A stretch of 34,388 nucleotides of DNA from an uncultured Prevotellaceae bacterium (GCA_900541935.1 UQLZ01000021.1:1-34388); one strand, 5' to 3'. Shown: positions 1 to 7,979, numbered from the stretch's first letter. Notes: generated by a model not told the origin, from the sequence alone. Numbers and translations: made by a program.

Positions 1-157
1 AAGCGGTTACTGTTGATTCACTTTGTATCCCATATTTGCGGGCTACTGCACAAACTCCGATTCCGGTGCGTTCCACTTCCTCAACTACTGCCATTTTAAA
101 AGGCATTGAATAATCTCGCTGCGTACGTTTAACATACTCTTGTTTAGTCTCTTTCAT
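1..157 (-). CDS. IS3-type transposase OrfA, N-terminal part (cut by window edge)
   Basis: The minus strand from the ATG at 157 reads open to the window edge for 52 codons. It starts MKETKQEYVKRTQRDYSMPF and continues with a helix-turn-helix-like segment containing VCAVARKYGI. This basic start followed by an 'ARKYGI' helix is typical of the small OrfA DNA-binding protein of IS3-family insertion sequences, which joins OrfB by programmed frameshift to make the transposase. The remainder, including any DDE domain, lies outside the window, so intactness cannot be judged. It could instead be the HTH part of a related IS family. Confidence is good for a transposase-like HTH and moderate for IS3. Confidence 0.7.
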   Translation of the reverse strand, partial: MKETKQEYVKRTQRDYSMPFKMAVVEEVERTGIGVCAVARKYGIQSESTVTA

Positions 158-199
158 TTTCTGTTACTTTTTAGTGTAACGCTATGGCAGGACTAGACA
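1..199 (-). mobile_element. Putative left end of an IS3-like insertion sequence
   Basis: The partial orfA is preceded by a short non-coding leader. Read on the minus strand from 199, the leader begins TGTCTAGTCCTGCCATAG. IS3-family elements start with 5'-TG, and the 42 bp between this TG and the orfA start would be a normal leader length. The boundary at 199 is inferred from the TG dinucleotide alone; the opposite inverted repeat and the target duplication are not in the window. Confidence 0.4.
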
Positions 200-212
200 T
201 ATAAATAAACAG

Positions 213-255
213 AAAAGGGTTGTGTCAAATAAATTTTGGTGCAACCCCTTTTTGC
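213..255 (+). terminator. Hairpin terminator 1 of a tandem pair
   Basis: AAAAGGGTTG (213-222) pairs with CAACCCCTTTT (one bulged C) and is followed by a T-run on the plus strand. The loop contains AAATAAATTTTGG (227-239). It lies between the IS end and the 3' end of the VOC gene and could act in either direction. Confidence 0.6.
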
Positions 256-271
256 TAAAATATTTTAGAGG

Positions 272-316
272 AAAGAAGATGAGCCATAAATAAATTTTGG
301 CATATCTTCTTTTTTC
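272..316 (+). terminator. Hairpin terminator 2 of a tandem pair
   Basis: AAAGAAGATGAGCC pairs imperfectly with GGCATATCTTCTTT and is followed by T residues on the plus strand. Its loop carries the same AAATAAATTTTGG 13-mer (288-300) as hairpin 1, 61 bp away, although the stems differ. It lies just downstream of the minus-strand VOC gene and may end that transcript too. Confidence 0.55.
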
Positions 317-381
317 TGAAATATTTAAATTTTTAATGGAAGAATCAAAATACCAATAAAATACTAAAAGTCTAAAACACT

Positions 382-774
382 TTACACTTCATAAAATTCC
401 AACGGCAAACCGTCGGGGTCTTCAAAGAAGAAGAATCTTTTACCTGTATATCCATCAATCCTAATTTCCTGATGCTCTATTCCTTTTCTCTCTAAAAATG
501 TAGCAGCCTTATCTATATCTGCTACTTCAAATGCAAGGTGCCTTAGACCAACGGCCTCTGGATATGATGGTCTTCTTGCTGGTGATGGAAATGAAAATAA
601 TTCTATGATATATTCACCGTTTAAAGCCAAATCGGTCTTATACGACTGCCTTTCTTCACGATAATTTTCAGCAACAACTTCAAGACCGAGAACTTTTGTA
701 TAAAACTCCAACGACTTTGCATAGTCACTGCATATAACGGCAACATGGTGCACTTTTCTGATTATATTATCCAT
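382..774 (-). CDS. gloA2: VOC-family metalloprotein, YaeR/GloA2-like (glyoxalase I-related)
   Basis: A 130-residue single-module vicinal-oxygen-chelate protein. It begins MDNIIRKVHHVAVICSDYAK and carries the YaeR/GloA2 signatures: YREERQSYKTDLALNG, YIIELFSFPSPARRPSYPEA, GLRHLAFEV and EDPDGLPLEFYE at the end. The His near the N-terminus and the Glu residues of the IELF and LEFYE strands are the expected metal ligands. The substrate of this subfamily is unsettled; it resembles glyoxalase I but is shorter than the classical enzyme. A longer reading starts at a TTG at 795, but that codon lies inside the predicted -7 promoter box, so I use the ATG at 774. It is transcribed alone, divergently from the serine acetyltransferase operon. 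Confidence 0.85.
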   Translation of the reverse strand: MDNIIRKVHHVAVICSDYAKSLEFYTKVLGLEVVAENYREERQSYKTDLALNGEYIIELFSFPSPARRPSYPEAVGLRHLAFEVADIDKAATFLERKGIEHQEIRIDGYTGKRFFFFEDPDGLPLEFYEV

Positions 775-792
775 GACAAGAAATTTTACAGG

Positions 793-821
793 CAAATATA
801 CTTAAAAAAATAATAGTGCAA
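793..821 (-). promoter_or_regulatory. Promoter of the VOC gene (Bacteroidetes type)
   Basis: On the minus strand, TATATTTG (800-793) matches the TAnnTTTG -7 box. A TTG (821-819) lies 18 bp upstream as a -33 element. Transcription would begin a few bases before the ATG at 774. Confidence 0.6.
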
Positions 822-877
822 TCATTTTTTGTTTTCGGGTTAGATCTTCAAGTCTGAACAAGATAGGCTGCGTCTCA

Positions 878-910
878 GCAAAAAAAATAAGTAAACTTAT
901 TTTTTTTTGC
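878..910. repeat. Near-perfect AT-rich palindrome upstream of cysE
   Basis: GCAAAAAAAATAAGT (878-892) and ACTTATTTTTTTTTGC (895-910) are inverted copies with a one-base slip and a 2-bp centre. It sits 13 bp upstream of the predicted cysE -7 box, so it could be an operator or an AT-rich upstream element. The 2-nt centre suits DNA symmetry better than an RNA hairpin. Confidence 0.6.
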
Positions 911-923
911 ATTCGACTTGCAC

Positions 924-931
924 TATCTTTG
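924..931 (+). promoter_or_regulatory. -7 box of the serine acetyltransferase operon
   Basis: TATCTTTG is an exact TAnnTTTG match. No convincing -33 element lies at the standard spacing; the nearest TTG (907-909) is only 14 bp away. Transcription would begin about 938, ahead of the ATG at 959. Confidence 0.55.
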
Positions 932-958
932 TACCAAGATTCCAAAAACTTCATTCTG

Positions 959-1885
959 ATGAATAAAACGTACTGCAATGAGGACAAGATGAAGCAAATT
1001 GTCTCAGAATTATCTAACGAGCAAACTCTCGGACAAATGTGTCACAAGCGATTATGTGGCGAGCCCTTGCCTTCCCAACCAGCGATAAAGACAATCGTTG
1101 AACTATGCAGAACGATACTTTTTCCGGGGTATTTCGGCTCCGATGATGTTAATACATACAATATAGAATATCTGATAGGACTCAAATGTGAGGAATTGCG
1201 AAAACTGCTAATCAATCAGATTACAGCAGGTCTTGTCCTGTCCGTTGCCTGCAGGCAACGGACAGACTACCGCAAATTGGAGCATGAAGCAGAAGATAGA
1301 GCGATGCAGTTTATCAGCCAACTTCCGGAAATGCGACGCATTCTCCAAACAGATGTATGTGCCATCTATCGCGGAGATCCCGCAGCCGAGAGCCACGAGG
1401 AAGTTATCTACTGCTACCCTTCTATCCGTGCAATCACCAACTACCGCATTGCCCATGCGTTGCTCGAATTAAAAGTTCCCGTTATTCCACGAATGATTAG
1501 TGAACTTGCCCATTCAGAGACTGGCATTGACATTCACCCGGGTGCTACAATAGGTGAATACTTCGCTATAGACCACGGTACCGGTATTGTAATTGGAGCA
1601 ACCTCTATCATCGGAAATAACGTCAAACTGTATCAGGGAGTAACTCTTGGAGCAAAGAGTTTCGACTATGATGAGAACAATAACCCTATCAAGGGTATTC
1701 CGCGCCATCCTATTATCGGCGACAACGTTATCATCTATTCCAACACTTCTGTTCTCGGCAGAATCACTATCGGCAAAAATGCTGTTATCGGCGGTAACAT
1801 CTGGGTAACAGAAGATGTATCAGAAAACGAGAAACTAACGCAAGCAAAAGCAAATAATATACTAAGATTTAAGCAAGATATATAA
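959..1885 (+). CDS. cysE: Serine O-acetyltransferase (first step of cysteine synthesis)
   Basis: A 308-residue enzyme that transfers acetyl from acetyl-CoA to L-serine, giving O-acetylserine for cysteine synthase; cytosolic. The N-terminal half is helical, with DVCAIYRGDPAAESHEEV matching the family's serine-binding region. The C-terminal half is a left-handed beta-helix of hexapeptide repeats: GIDIHPGATIGEYFAIDHGT, VIGATSIIGNNVKLYQGVTL and VLGRITIGKNAVIGGNIWV. It resembles the longer-N-terminus subfamily common in Bacteroidetes. An in-frame TTG at 929 overlaps the promoter box, so the ATG at 959 is preferred; the ATG at 989 is a second candidate. Its stop directly abuts the next gene's ATG. 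A perfect 28-bp palindrome lies inside the coding sequence. Confidence 0.9.
   Translation: MNKTYCNEDKMKQIVSELSNEQTLGQMCHKRLCGEPLPSQPAIKTIVELCRTILFPGYFGSDDVNTYNIEYLIGLKCEELRKLLINQITAGLVLSVACRQRTDYRKLEHEAEDRAMQFISQLPEMRRILQTDVCAIYRGDPAAESHEEVIYCYPSIRAITNYRIAHALLELKVPVIPRMISELAHSETGIDIHPGATIGEYFAIDHGTGIVIGATSIIGNNVKLYQGVTLGAKSFDYDENNNPIKGIPRHPIIGDNVIIYSNTSVLGRITIGKNAVIGGNIWVTEDVSENEKLTQAKANNILRFKQDI
1238..1265. repeat. Perfect 28-bp palindrome inside cysE
   Basis: The half-site CTGTCCGTTGCCTG is followed immediately by its exact reverse complement, with no loop. It encodes LSVACRQRT within the helical N-terminal domain without breaking the frame. Flanking bases do not extend the symmetry. Confidence 0.9.
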
Positions 1886-3409
1886 ATGAACGACGAAATG
1901 CTACTCATCGCCAAAACGTTTCAAGGATTGGAAGACGTATTGGCAAAAGAATTGACAGATTTGGGCGCCTTAGAGGTTACAACAGGAACCCGCATGGTTT
2001 CTTTTAAAGGCGACAAACGCATGCTCTACAAGGCTAATTTCTGCTGCCGCACGGCTTTGAAGATTCTAAAGCCAATAGTATCTTTTAAGGCTCAAGACAC
2101 CGACGAACTCTATGAAGAAGCAAAGAAGTTCGCTTGGGATACCCTATTGAACGTTAACGATACATTCTCTATTGACTCAACTGTAAATAGTGACGAATTC
2201 CGCCACTCAAAGTTCGTTGTCTATCGCGTTAAAGATGCCATTGCCGACTATTTCAGCGAGAAATTCAACAAAAGGCCGTCTATACGTCTTGTCAATGCAG
2301 ATATCCAACTAAACGTTCACATCTTCAACAATGAAGTAACCATTTCGCTCGACAGTTCAGGCGAACCACTTTTCAAAAGAGGTTACCGAGTAGAACAAAC
2401 AGAAGCTCCAATCAACGAAGTTCTTGCTGCAGGACTCTTGCTTAAAGCCGGCTGGGACGGTCAGTCCAACCTTATAGACCCTATGTGCGGTTCAGGAACA
2501 TTCCTTATAGAAGCAGCACTGATAGCAACAGGTATCTATCCTGGCATTTTCAGAAAATCGTTTGCTTTTGAGAACTGGAAGGACTTTGAACCGGAAATTC
2601 TTGACGAAATATACAATGATGATTCAAATGAGAGAGATTTCAACTATTTAATTTATGGCTCAGATATCTCCCCAAAGGCAATTGCCATTTCTTCACTAAA
2701 CATCAAGAGTGCAGGTGTTGGCAGGTACATTGACCTCAAGGCCATGCCTTTTGAAGAATATACGGAAGCACCTCAAAACGGAATGCTAATCACTAATCCA
2801 CCATACGGAGAACGCCTCTCTTTAGACGACATTGACAAATTCTATGATATGGTAGGCAACAAGTTGAAAACAGTATTCAAGGGCTACCACGCGTGGATAA
2901 TTGCATATAAGCCAGAGCATTTCAACGCTATCGGCTTGAAACCGTCGGTAAAATACCCAATGCATAATGGAGCGTTGGAATGCGAGTTTAGAGAATATGT
3001 AATCTTTGACGGAACATTTGCAGACTTCAGAAAGCAAGGGAACACAATCAAGGGCGAGAAAAAAGAAAAATCAAAAGACAGAGCAGCACGTAAGGAGTGG
3101 AAAAACCAAGATGACCGCTTCAGGAGAGAAAAACGCTTTGACCGCAATAAAGAAGAAGAGCGTTTTGAGCGTGACCGTCGCGGATTCCGTCGCGAGAAGC
3201 CTAAAAATGCACTTGAAAAGGAATATAGAAAGCCTTTTGGTGAGAGATTCAAGAAATCAGAACGCAAGCCATCTGTTTTCGGCGATTCCAAAGTTGACAG
3301 AAACATAAAGTTTAAGAAACCAACCCTCTTCTCTGCCGAAGAATATAACAAAGAGGGCGAAATCACTATGCGTCACAGAAAAAGAAATAACTCTGAAGAA
3401 AACGATTAA
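1886..3409 (+). CDS. THUMP-domain class I SAM-dependent RNA methyltransferase (RlmL N-terminal-like) with basic tail
   Basis: A 507-residue protein predicted to methylate a guanine N2 in 23S rRNA, by similarity to the N-terminal half of E. coli RlmL. Residues 1-55 form the ferredoxin-like lead-in and about 60-160 the THUMP RNA-binding domain, with the family's FRHSKFVVYRVKDAIADYF. The Rossmann methyltransferase follows: DPMCGSGT (198-205) binds SAM, GSDIS lies near 258-262, and NPPYGERL (304-311) is the catalytic motif of N6/N2 methylases. From about residue 380 the protein becomes a roughly 125-residue charged tail rich in RFRREKRFDR-like blocks, probably disordered and RNA-binding. It starts at the base after the cysE stop and is followed by purD after 11 bp. 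The exact target base is not shown by the sequence. Confidence 0.88.
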   Translation: MNDEMLLIAKTFQGLEDVLAKELTDLGALEVTTGTRMVSFKGDKRMLYKANFCCRTALKILKPIVSFKAQDTDELYEEAKKFAWDTLLNVNDTFSIDSTVNSDEFRHSKFVVYRVKDAIADYFSEKFNKRPSIRLVNADIQLNVHIFNNEVTISLDSSGEPLFKRGYRVEQTEAPINEVLAAGLLLKAGWDGQSNLIDPMCGSGTFLIEAALIATGIYPGIFRKSFAFENWKDFEPEILDEIYNDDSNERDFNYLIYGSDISPKAIAISSLNIKSAGVGRYIDLKAMPFEEYTEAPQNGMLITNPPYGERLSLDDIDKFYDMVGNKLKTVFKGYHAWIIAYKPEHFNAIGLKPSVKYPMHNGALECEFREYVIFDGTFADFRKQGNTIKGEKKEKSKDRAARKEWKNQDDRFRREKRFDRNKEEERFERDRRGFRREKPKNALEKEYRKPFGERFKKSERKPSVFGDSKVDRNIKFKKPTLFSAEEYNKEGEITMRHRKRNNSEEND

Positions 3410-3420
3410 AATATACTCTT

Positions 3421-4698
3421 ATGAATCATACCGTACTACTCCTCGGCTCTGGAGGTAGAGAATCAGCATTGGCGTGGAAACTAAGCCAGAGTAATTCATT
3501 GGAAAAACTATTCATTGCTCCTGGAAACGGAGGCACTGAAGCATACGGAGAAAATGTACCATTATCTCCAATGGACTTCCAAGGCATTAAGGAATTTGTT
3601 ATCAGCCATAAGGTAACTATGGTAATCGTTGGCAATGAGGACCCACTCGTTGCAGGTATCTATGATTTCTTTACAAATGACCCGGAAATAAGCAATATTC
3701 CAGTTATCGGACCGTCAAAAGAAGGTGCTCAACTTGAAGGAAGCAAGGATTTTGCAAAAGGATTTATGATGCGTCACAATATCCCAACGGCAAAATACTT
3801 GAGCGTAAGCAATGAAAATATTTCAGAAGGCAAAGAATTTCTTAAAAGTCTAAAAGCTCCATACGTTCTCAAAGCCGACGGACTTGCAGCCGGAAAAGGC
3901 GTGCTTATTCTGCCAACATTTGCAGAGGCAGAGCAGATGCTTGACGAAATGCTTGGCGGTATGTTTGGCAAATCATCTGCAACAGTCGTTATTGAAGAGT
4001 TCCTATCAGGAATAGAATGCTCTGTGTTTGTTCTAACAGACGGAAATACCTACAAGGTACTTCCAGTAGCAAAAGACTACAAACGCATTGGAGAAGGCGA
4101 TACAGGGCTAAATACAGGTGGTATGGGAGCAGTGTCACCAGTATCGTTTGCCGATTCAACCTTTATGAACAAGGTAGAAGAAAGAATCATCAAGCCAACT
4201 ATGGAAGGTCTCAAGAAGGAAAATATCACATATAAGGGATTTATCTTCCTTGGTCTTATCAACGTTGAAGGCGAACCGATGGTTATTGAGTATAACGTGC
4301 GTATGGGTGACCCGGAAACAGAAGTTGTTATGCTCCGAATTGATGGCGACCTTCTTGATCTGCTTGACGGCGTTGCAACAGGAACACTTGCAAACCGCAA
4401 TTTCGCTATCGACAGCAGATACGCGGTAACAGTGATGATGGTATCGGCTGGCTATCCTGGCGATTACGAAAAAGGCAAGGTGATTACAGGACTTGAAGCG
4501 GTTAAAGATACTATTCTTTTCCATGCAGGCACAAAGAAGGCTGAAAGTGGAATTGTTACTAACGGCGGTAGAGTTATTGCTGCAAGTTCTTACGGAGCAA
4601 ATAAGGCAGAGGCCCTCGGAAAATCTTTCGAAGCAATCGAGAATGTAAATTTCGAAGGAAAATATTTCCGTCGCGATATAGGTTTTGACTTGGAATAA
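3421..4698 (+). CDS. purD: Phosphoribosylamine-glycine ligase (GARS)
   Basis: A 425-residue cytosolic ATP-grasp enzyme. It joins glycine to 5-phosphoribosylamine with ATP, the second step of de novo purine synthesis. Visible signatures are the N-terminal LLLGSGGRESALAWKL, IAPGNGGTE near residue 33, the ATP-grasp loop KADGLAAGKG (151-160), LNTGGMGAVSPVSF, and EYNVRMGDPETE, which carries the metal and glycine ligands. The length matches the family. It is the last gene of the cysE-methyltransferase-purD run and is closed by a strong bidirectional terminator. Confidence 0.96.
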   Translation: MNHTVLLLGSGGRESALAWKLSQSNSLEKLFIAPGNGGTEAYGENVPLSPMDFQGIKEFVISHKVTMVIVGNEDPLVAGIYDFFTNDPEISNIPVIGPSKEGAQLEGSKDFAKGFMMRHNIPTAKYLSVSNENISEGKEFLKSLKAPYVLKADGLAAGKGVLILPTFAEAEQMLDEMLGGMFGKSSATVVIEEFLSGIECSVFVLTDGNTYKVLPVAKDYKRIGEGDTGLNTGGMGAVSPVSFADSTFMNKVEERIIKPTMEGLKKENITYKGFIFLGLINVEGEPMVIEYNVRMGDPETEVVMLRIDGDLLDLLDGVATGTLANRNFAIDSRYAVTVMMVSAGYPGDYEKGKVITGLEAVKDTILFHAGTKKAESGIVTNGGRVIAASSYGANKAEALGKSFEAIENVNFEGKYFRRDIGFDLE

Positions 4699-4718
4699 AC
4701 CAGTAAGTACAGATACAA

Positions 4719-4752
4719 AAAAATCAGGCTTTCATTAGAAAGCCTGATTTTT
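4719..4752. terminator. Bidirectional intrinsic terminator between purD and hemD
   Basis: AAAAATCAGGCTTTC and GAAAGCCTGATTTTT form a 15-bp perfect stem around the loop ATTA. A-run and T-run on either side make it symmetrical. It can end both the plus-strand purD operon and the minus-strand nadA-hemD operon. Confidence 0.9.
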
Positions 4753-4768
4753 CGTATTTATATAAAAA

Positions 4769-5509
4769 TTAATTGTTTTTTAAGAACTGCTCAAGAGCTG
4801 CAGTCATAGACGGTGCGGTAGGAGTTGGAGCAACAATATCGAGCCTAAATCCAGCATCCTTAATCGTCTTTGCAGTAGTTTCACCGAGGCAACCAATTTG
4901 AATGTCACCCTGCTTGAAATCAGGGAAATTCTTAGTAAGAGCCTTGATACCTGAAGGGCTGAAAAATAGCAGCATATCATAGTCAAACGGCTCATCTTCA
5001 GTAAAATCGTTACTAACAGTACGGTACATAATAGCACGCGTATAGTTTACTTTGTTTTTATCGAGTGGCAATGCTTCTTCCGGTTTGTAAGCCTCATTAA
5101 CAGCATAAAGGTATTTTTCAGTATTATGCTTAAGCATATACGGAATCAACTCTTCAATTTTGTTTGAAGTACCAAAGAAAATTTTTCTTTTACGATAAAC
5201 AATATACTTTTGCAAATAGAGGGCAATCGCTTCAGAAGTACAGAAATACTTCAAAGTTTCAGGAACCGTATATCTCATTTCTTTCGCCAATCTGAAGAAA
5301 TGGTCTATGGCAGCCTTTGCAGTAAAAATAACTGCAGTATAATCTGCAAAGTTAATTCTTTGTTGACGAAATTCTTTAGAAGCCAAACCTTCAACCTTGA
5401 TAAATGGACGGAACACAATTTCAACGCCATATTTTTTCTCAATGTCAAAGTACGGAGATTTATCAGAAGAAGGCTTCGGCTGTGACACCAATATCTTGTT
5501 TACTTTCAC
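4769..5509 (-). CDS. hemD: Uroporphyrinogen-III synthase
   Basis: A 246-residue HemD-fold protein that would cyclise hydroxymethylbilane with inversion of ring D. The family is poorly conserved, so the call rests on the pattern: an ILVSQPKPSS start, a DYTAVIFTAKAAIDHFF segment, a second-domain DMLLFFSPSGIKALTKNFPD motif typical of HemD, then IGCLGETTAKTIKDAG and a TAPSMTAALE end. It is the last gene of the long minus-strand run, 21 bp after the DUF4271 gene; I recall hemD beside a DUF4271 gene as usual in Bacteroidetes. Confidence 0.85.
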   Translation of the reverse strand: MKVNKILVSQPKPSSDKSPYFDIEKKYGVEIVFRPFIKVEGLASKEFRQQRINFADYTAVIFTAKAAIDHFFRLAKEMRYTVPETLKYFCTSEAIALYLQKYIVYRKRKIFFGTSNKIEELIPYMLKHNTEKYLYAVNEAYKPEEALPLDKNKVNYTRAIMYRTVSNDFTEDEPFDYDMLLFFSPSGIKALTKNFPDFKQGDIQIGCLGETTAKTIKDAGFRLDIVAPTPTAPSMTAALEQFLKNN

Positions 5510-5530
5510 TACCTTAAAATTATAAAAACA

Positions 5531-6355
5531 TTAATTAAAGAGTGCTCTGTATAAAATCACATAAGGCACTATTTCGAGGGCACAAAGGTACAAAATAAAA
5601 TAAAAACATTGAAACAAATTGGTGTAAAAAACCCTAAAACTCTTCAAAAGAAATGCAAATCGCGCTGTTATATAGATGATTGCGGCAATAATCAACATCG
5701 AATAAGTATAAACAGGAAAGAAAAGCATCAAGATAGCGACAGGAGAAATAATCAGTCCCATTAGCGATTGAGAAGCGTTGAATCCCTGAATCCACAAGTC
5801 GGTTTCGGCTTTCTTCGCAAAAATAAAACCAATCAATCTGAATGAAAGAATCTGTGCAACATAAATCAAACCAGCAAATACCACTAATGACAAAACGGCT
5901 GGTCCCACATATTTGACTTCTATTCCAAAAGTATTAAAAGCAGAAAAAGCAATCAATCCCTCCATTATAACCGTTTGCAATATCAATGACAGCATAGTAA
6001 AAGTTTCTGTCATTGTATGGTCATCAAGGTGATTTTTCGTTCTTCTTACTGACCATGTATTTGAAATAAGGGTAGAGAAATACTTTCTGCCATTTCTGTA
6101 GCAGAAGGCTATGATAAGGAATGAAATCACCAGCATCAACAGGATACCCGTTGACTTAATAGGCGATTTATAGTATGTTTCCGGCTCTCTGCCGGCATCT
6201 ACAGTCATAACGGCATAGTCCTGCAACTGCTTCTCTCCGCATCCTTGCACGACAACAGTATCTGTCAGCCCTTTCGGGTACGACGCCTTTATAAAAGGCT
6301 CTATGACAACAGTATCACTAACCGATATATTTGCTGTATCCTTATATTCTGGCAT
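5531..6355 (-). CDS. DUF4271 integral membrane protein
   Basis: A 274-residue membrane protein of unknown function. It has an N-terminal non-membrane region of about 65 residues and then several hydrophobic spans: STGILLMLVISFLIIAF, FTMLSLILQTVIMEGLIAF, VLSLVVFAGLIYVAQIL, LIISPVAILMLFFPVY, MLIIAAIIYITARFAFLL and FYFILYLCALEIVPYVILY. The last span, with its C-x-LEI-x-P pattern, is the feature I recognise as DUF4271. A longer reading to 6430 overlaps the upstream gene; the ATG at 6355 lies one base after that gene's TGA (TGATATG), which implies translational coupling. Confidence 0.8.
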   Translation of the reverse strand: MPEYKDTANISVSDTVVIEPFIKASYPKGLTDTVVVQGCGEKQLQDYAVMTVDAGREPETYYKSPIKSTGILLMLVISFLIIAFCYRNGRKYFSTLISNTWSVRRTKNHLDDHTMTETFTMLSLILQTVIMEGLIAFSAFNTFGIEVKYVGPAVLSLVVFAGLIYVAQILSFRLIGFIFAKKAETDLWIQGFNASQSLMGLIISPVAILMLFFPVYTYSMLIIAAIIYITARFAFLLKSFRVFYTNLFQCFYFILYLCALEIVPYVILYRALFN

Positions 6356-6356
6356 A

Positions 6357-6932
6357 TCAATATTTTTGTTCCGCAACGGTTTCCGGTATTTCATCAACAA
6401 TAAGCAGAACTTCTTCTGGTGTTGAAGCAACCGTCCATAATTGCGAATGCGATTGTTTCATAAATTTTTCCTCAACAGCCTTGTTGAGCATCTCAATCAA
6501 AGGATTATAATATTGCTTTGTATTGAGAATGATTATGGGCTTAGTATGCAGTCCCAACTGCTTCCACGTTATTACCTCAAGCAATTCTTCGAATGTTCCG
6601 CAACCACCAGGAAGAGCAACAAAAGCATCAGCCATTTGTGCCATCTTTTGCTTTCTTTCATGAATGTTTTCAGTAATTATAACTTCAGAAAGCGAATTGT
6701 GACACCATCCCCTATCAACCATAAAGTTAGGTATAACACCAATCACCTTACCTCCAGCAGCAATACAACCGTCAGAAACAGCCCCCATAAGTCCAGTTCT
6801 GCCAGCACCGCATATACAAGTTTTACCCTTTCCGGCAACTAACCTACCGAGAATATCTGCACTTTCAATATATTCCTTATCCAAATCACCGCTTGAGGCA
6901 CAATATACACAAATATTATTTCGCTTATTCAT
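6357..6932 (-). CDS. LOG-family (TIGR00730) nucleotide 5'-monophosphate phosphoribohydrolase
   Basis: A 191-residue Rossmann-like protein of the 'lysine decarboxylase-like' / LOG family, which hydrolyses cytokinin ribotides or AMP-like nucleotides to base plus ribose 5-phosphate. Motifs: ICVYCASSGDLD at the start, GAGRTGLMGAVSDG near 42-55, and the catalytic PGGCGTFEE (108-116), followed by EVITWKQLGLHTKPI. The length is normal. The physiological substrate in bacteria is uncertain; purine nucleotide salvage is likely. It is 21 bp downstream of the epimerase gene and coupled to the DUF4271 gene. Confidence 0.9.
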   Translation of the reverse strand: MNKRNNICVYCASSGDLDKEYIESADILGRLVAGKGKTCICGAGRTGLMGAVSDGCIAAGGKVIGVIPNFMVDRGWCHNSLSEVIITENIHERKQKMAQMADAFVALPGGCGTFEELLEVITWKQLGLHTKPIIILNTKQYYNPLIEMLNKAVEEKFMKQSHSQLWTVASTPEEVLLIVDEIPETVAEQKY

Positions 6933-6953
6933 TGTTATAATTAATATTATACA

Positions 6954-7976
6954 TTAAATCCAGCCGTTCTCCTTATACCACTTTATAGCCTCGGTAAGCC
7001 CCCTATAGAGATCATACTCCGCTACAAAACCAAAATCCTCCCTTGCTGCATCAGGCGAGCAACGCCAGTTACGCTGTTTAAGAATCTTGAATTTATCCCT
7101 ATTAAGAGTTGCAGTTTTAAGCGACATTGCAGCAATCTTTTCCGACAGATAACAAACAATCTTTACCAACCATATAGGTGCTATAATCGGCAAAACGAAC
7201 TTCTTGCCCAATTCACGCTTCACAATCTGCCGGAAATCTTTCTGGCTATAATCCTTGCTTTCAGAAATTATATATGACTTTCCGCGAGTACCTTTTTCCA
7301 AAGCATCGAAAACCGCTCTTGCCAAGTCACGGACATATATGAAAGTGAGCCTCTGCTCCTTATAACCAACGCTGAAATCAAAACCACTGTTTATTGTCTT
7401 TATCATCAAGAAATAATCCTTTTCCCTCGGGCCATATACGCCAGTAGGACGGAAAATAATATATGGAACGCTCTTTTGGGTTTTCAGGAAAGTTTCGCAC
7501 ATAAATTTAGAAACTCCATACTTTGTTGACGGATTGGGTATGCTCTTTTCTGTAAACGGAGTACCGCCCTTTTCGTCACCAATACCCAAAACGCTCATAG
7601 AACTCATCACCAACAGGCATTCAGGAACTATATCCAACTTAGCAAGAGTCTCTACAAGTAATTTGGGATACTCATAGTTGACACGCTTGAACATATCAAA
7701 ATTTGCAGCCTTTGTTGCTCCCAGATTATGAACTATATAATCCCATTTGCCATCTTTCTGGGTAGCCTCAAAAAGAGCTTCTGCAAAAGCATCCTCATCG
7801 TTGAAATCCAACTCAAGAAATTCTATTCTCTTATCAGTGAGATATTTTCTTGATGTAGAAGCCCTGACAGCCGCCGTTACGCGATAACCTCTCCTTAAAG
7901 CCTCTTCAACGATAAAACTACCGATGAAACCACCAGCACCGGTAACTAACACCCTTTTGCCTGTTTTTGTTTCCAT
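6954..7976 (-). CDS. NAD(P)-dependent epimerase/dehydratase (extended SDR)
   Basis: A 340-residue extended short-chain dehydrogenase/reductase. The nucleotide-binding motif TGAGGFIG is at 12-19, the SDR Ser is in MSSMS near 124-128 and the catalytic pair is Y153/K157 in YGVSK. FRPTGVYGPREKDY follows. These are hallmarks of sugar-nucleotide or sterol-type epimerase/dehydratases; the exact substrate cannot be read. It starts 3 bp after the WbqC-like gene, so the two may act together in surface polysaccharide or lipid modification, but that is inference from position only. Confidence 0.85.
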   Translation of the reverse strand: METKTGKRVLVTGAGGFIGSFIVEEALRRGYRVTAAVRASTSRKYLTDKRIEFLELDFNDEDAFAEALFEATQKDGKWDYIVHNLGATKAANFDMFKRVNYEYPKLLVETLAKLDIVPECLLVMSSMSVLGIGDEKGGTPFTEKSIPNPSTKYGVSKFMCETFLKTQKSVPYIIFRPTGVYGPREKDYFLMIKTINSGFDFSVGYKEQRLTFIYVRDLARAVFDALEKGTRGKSYIISESKDYSQKDFRQIVKRELGKKFVLPIIAPIWLVKIVCYLSEKIAAMSLKTATLNRDKFKILKQRNWRCSPDAAREDFGFVAEYDLYRGLTEAIKWYKENGWI

Positions 7977-7979
7977 TAT

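Noticed and set aside
2884..3366. 160-codon minus-strand ORF
   Set aside because: It is the antisense of the basic tail of the THUMP methyltransferase; its Ser/Leu-rich sequence comes from the complementary Arg/Lys/Glu codons.
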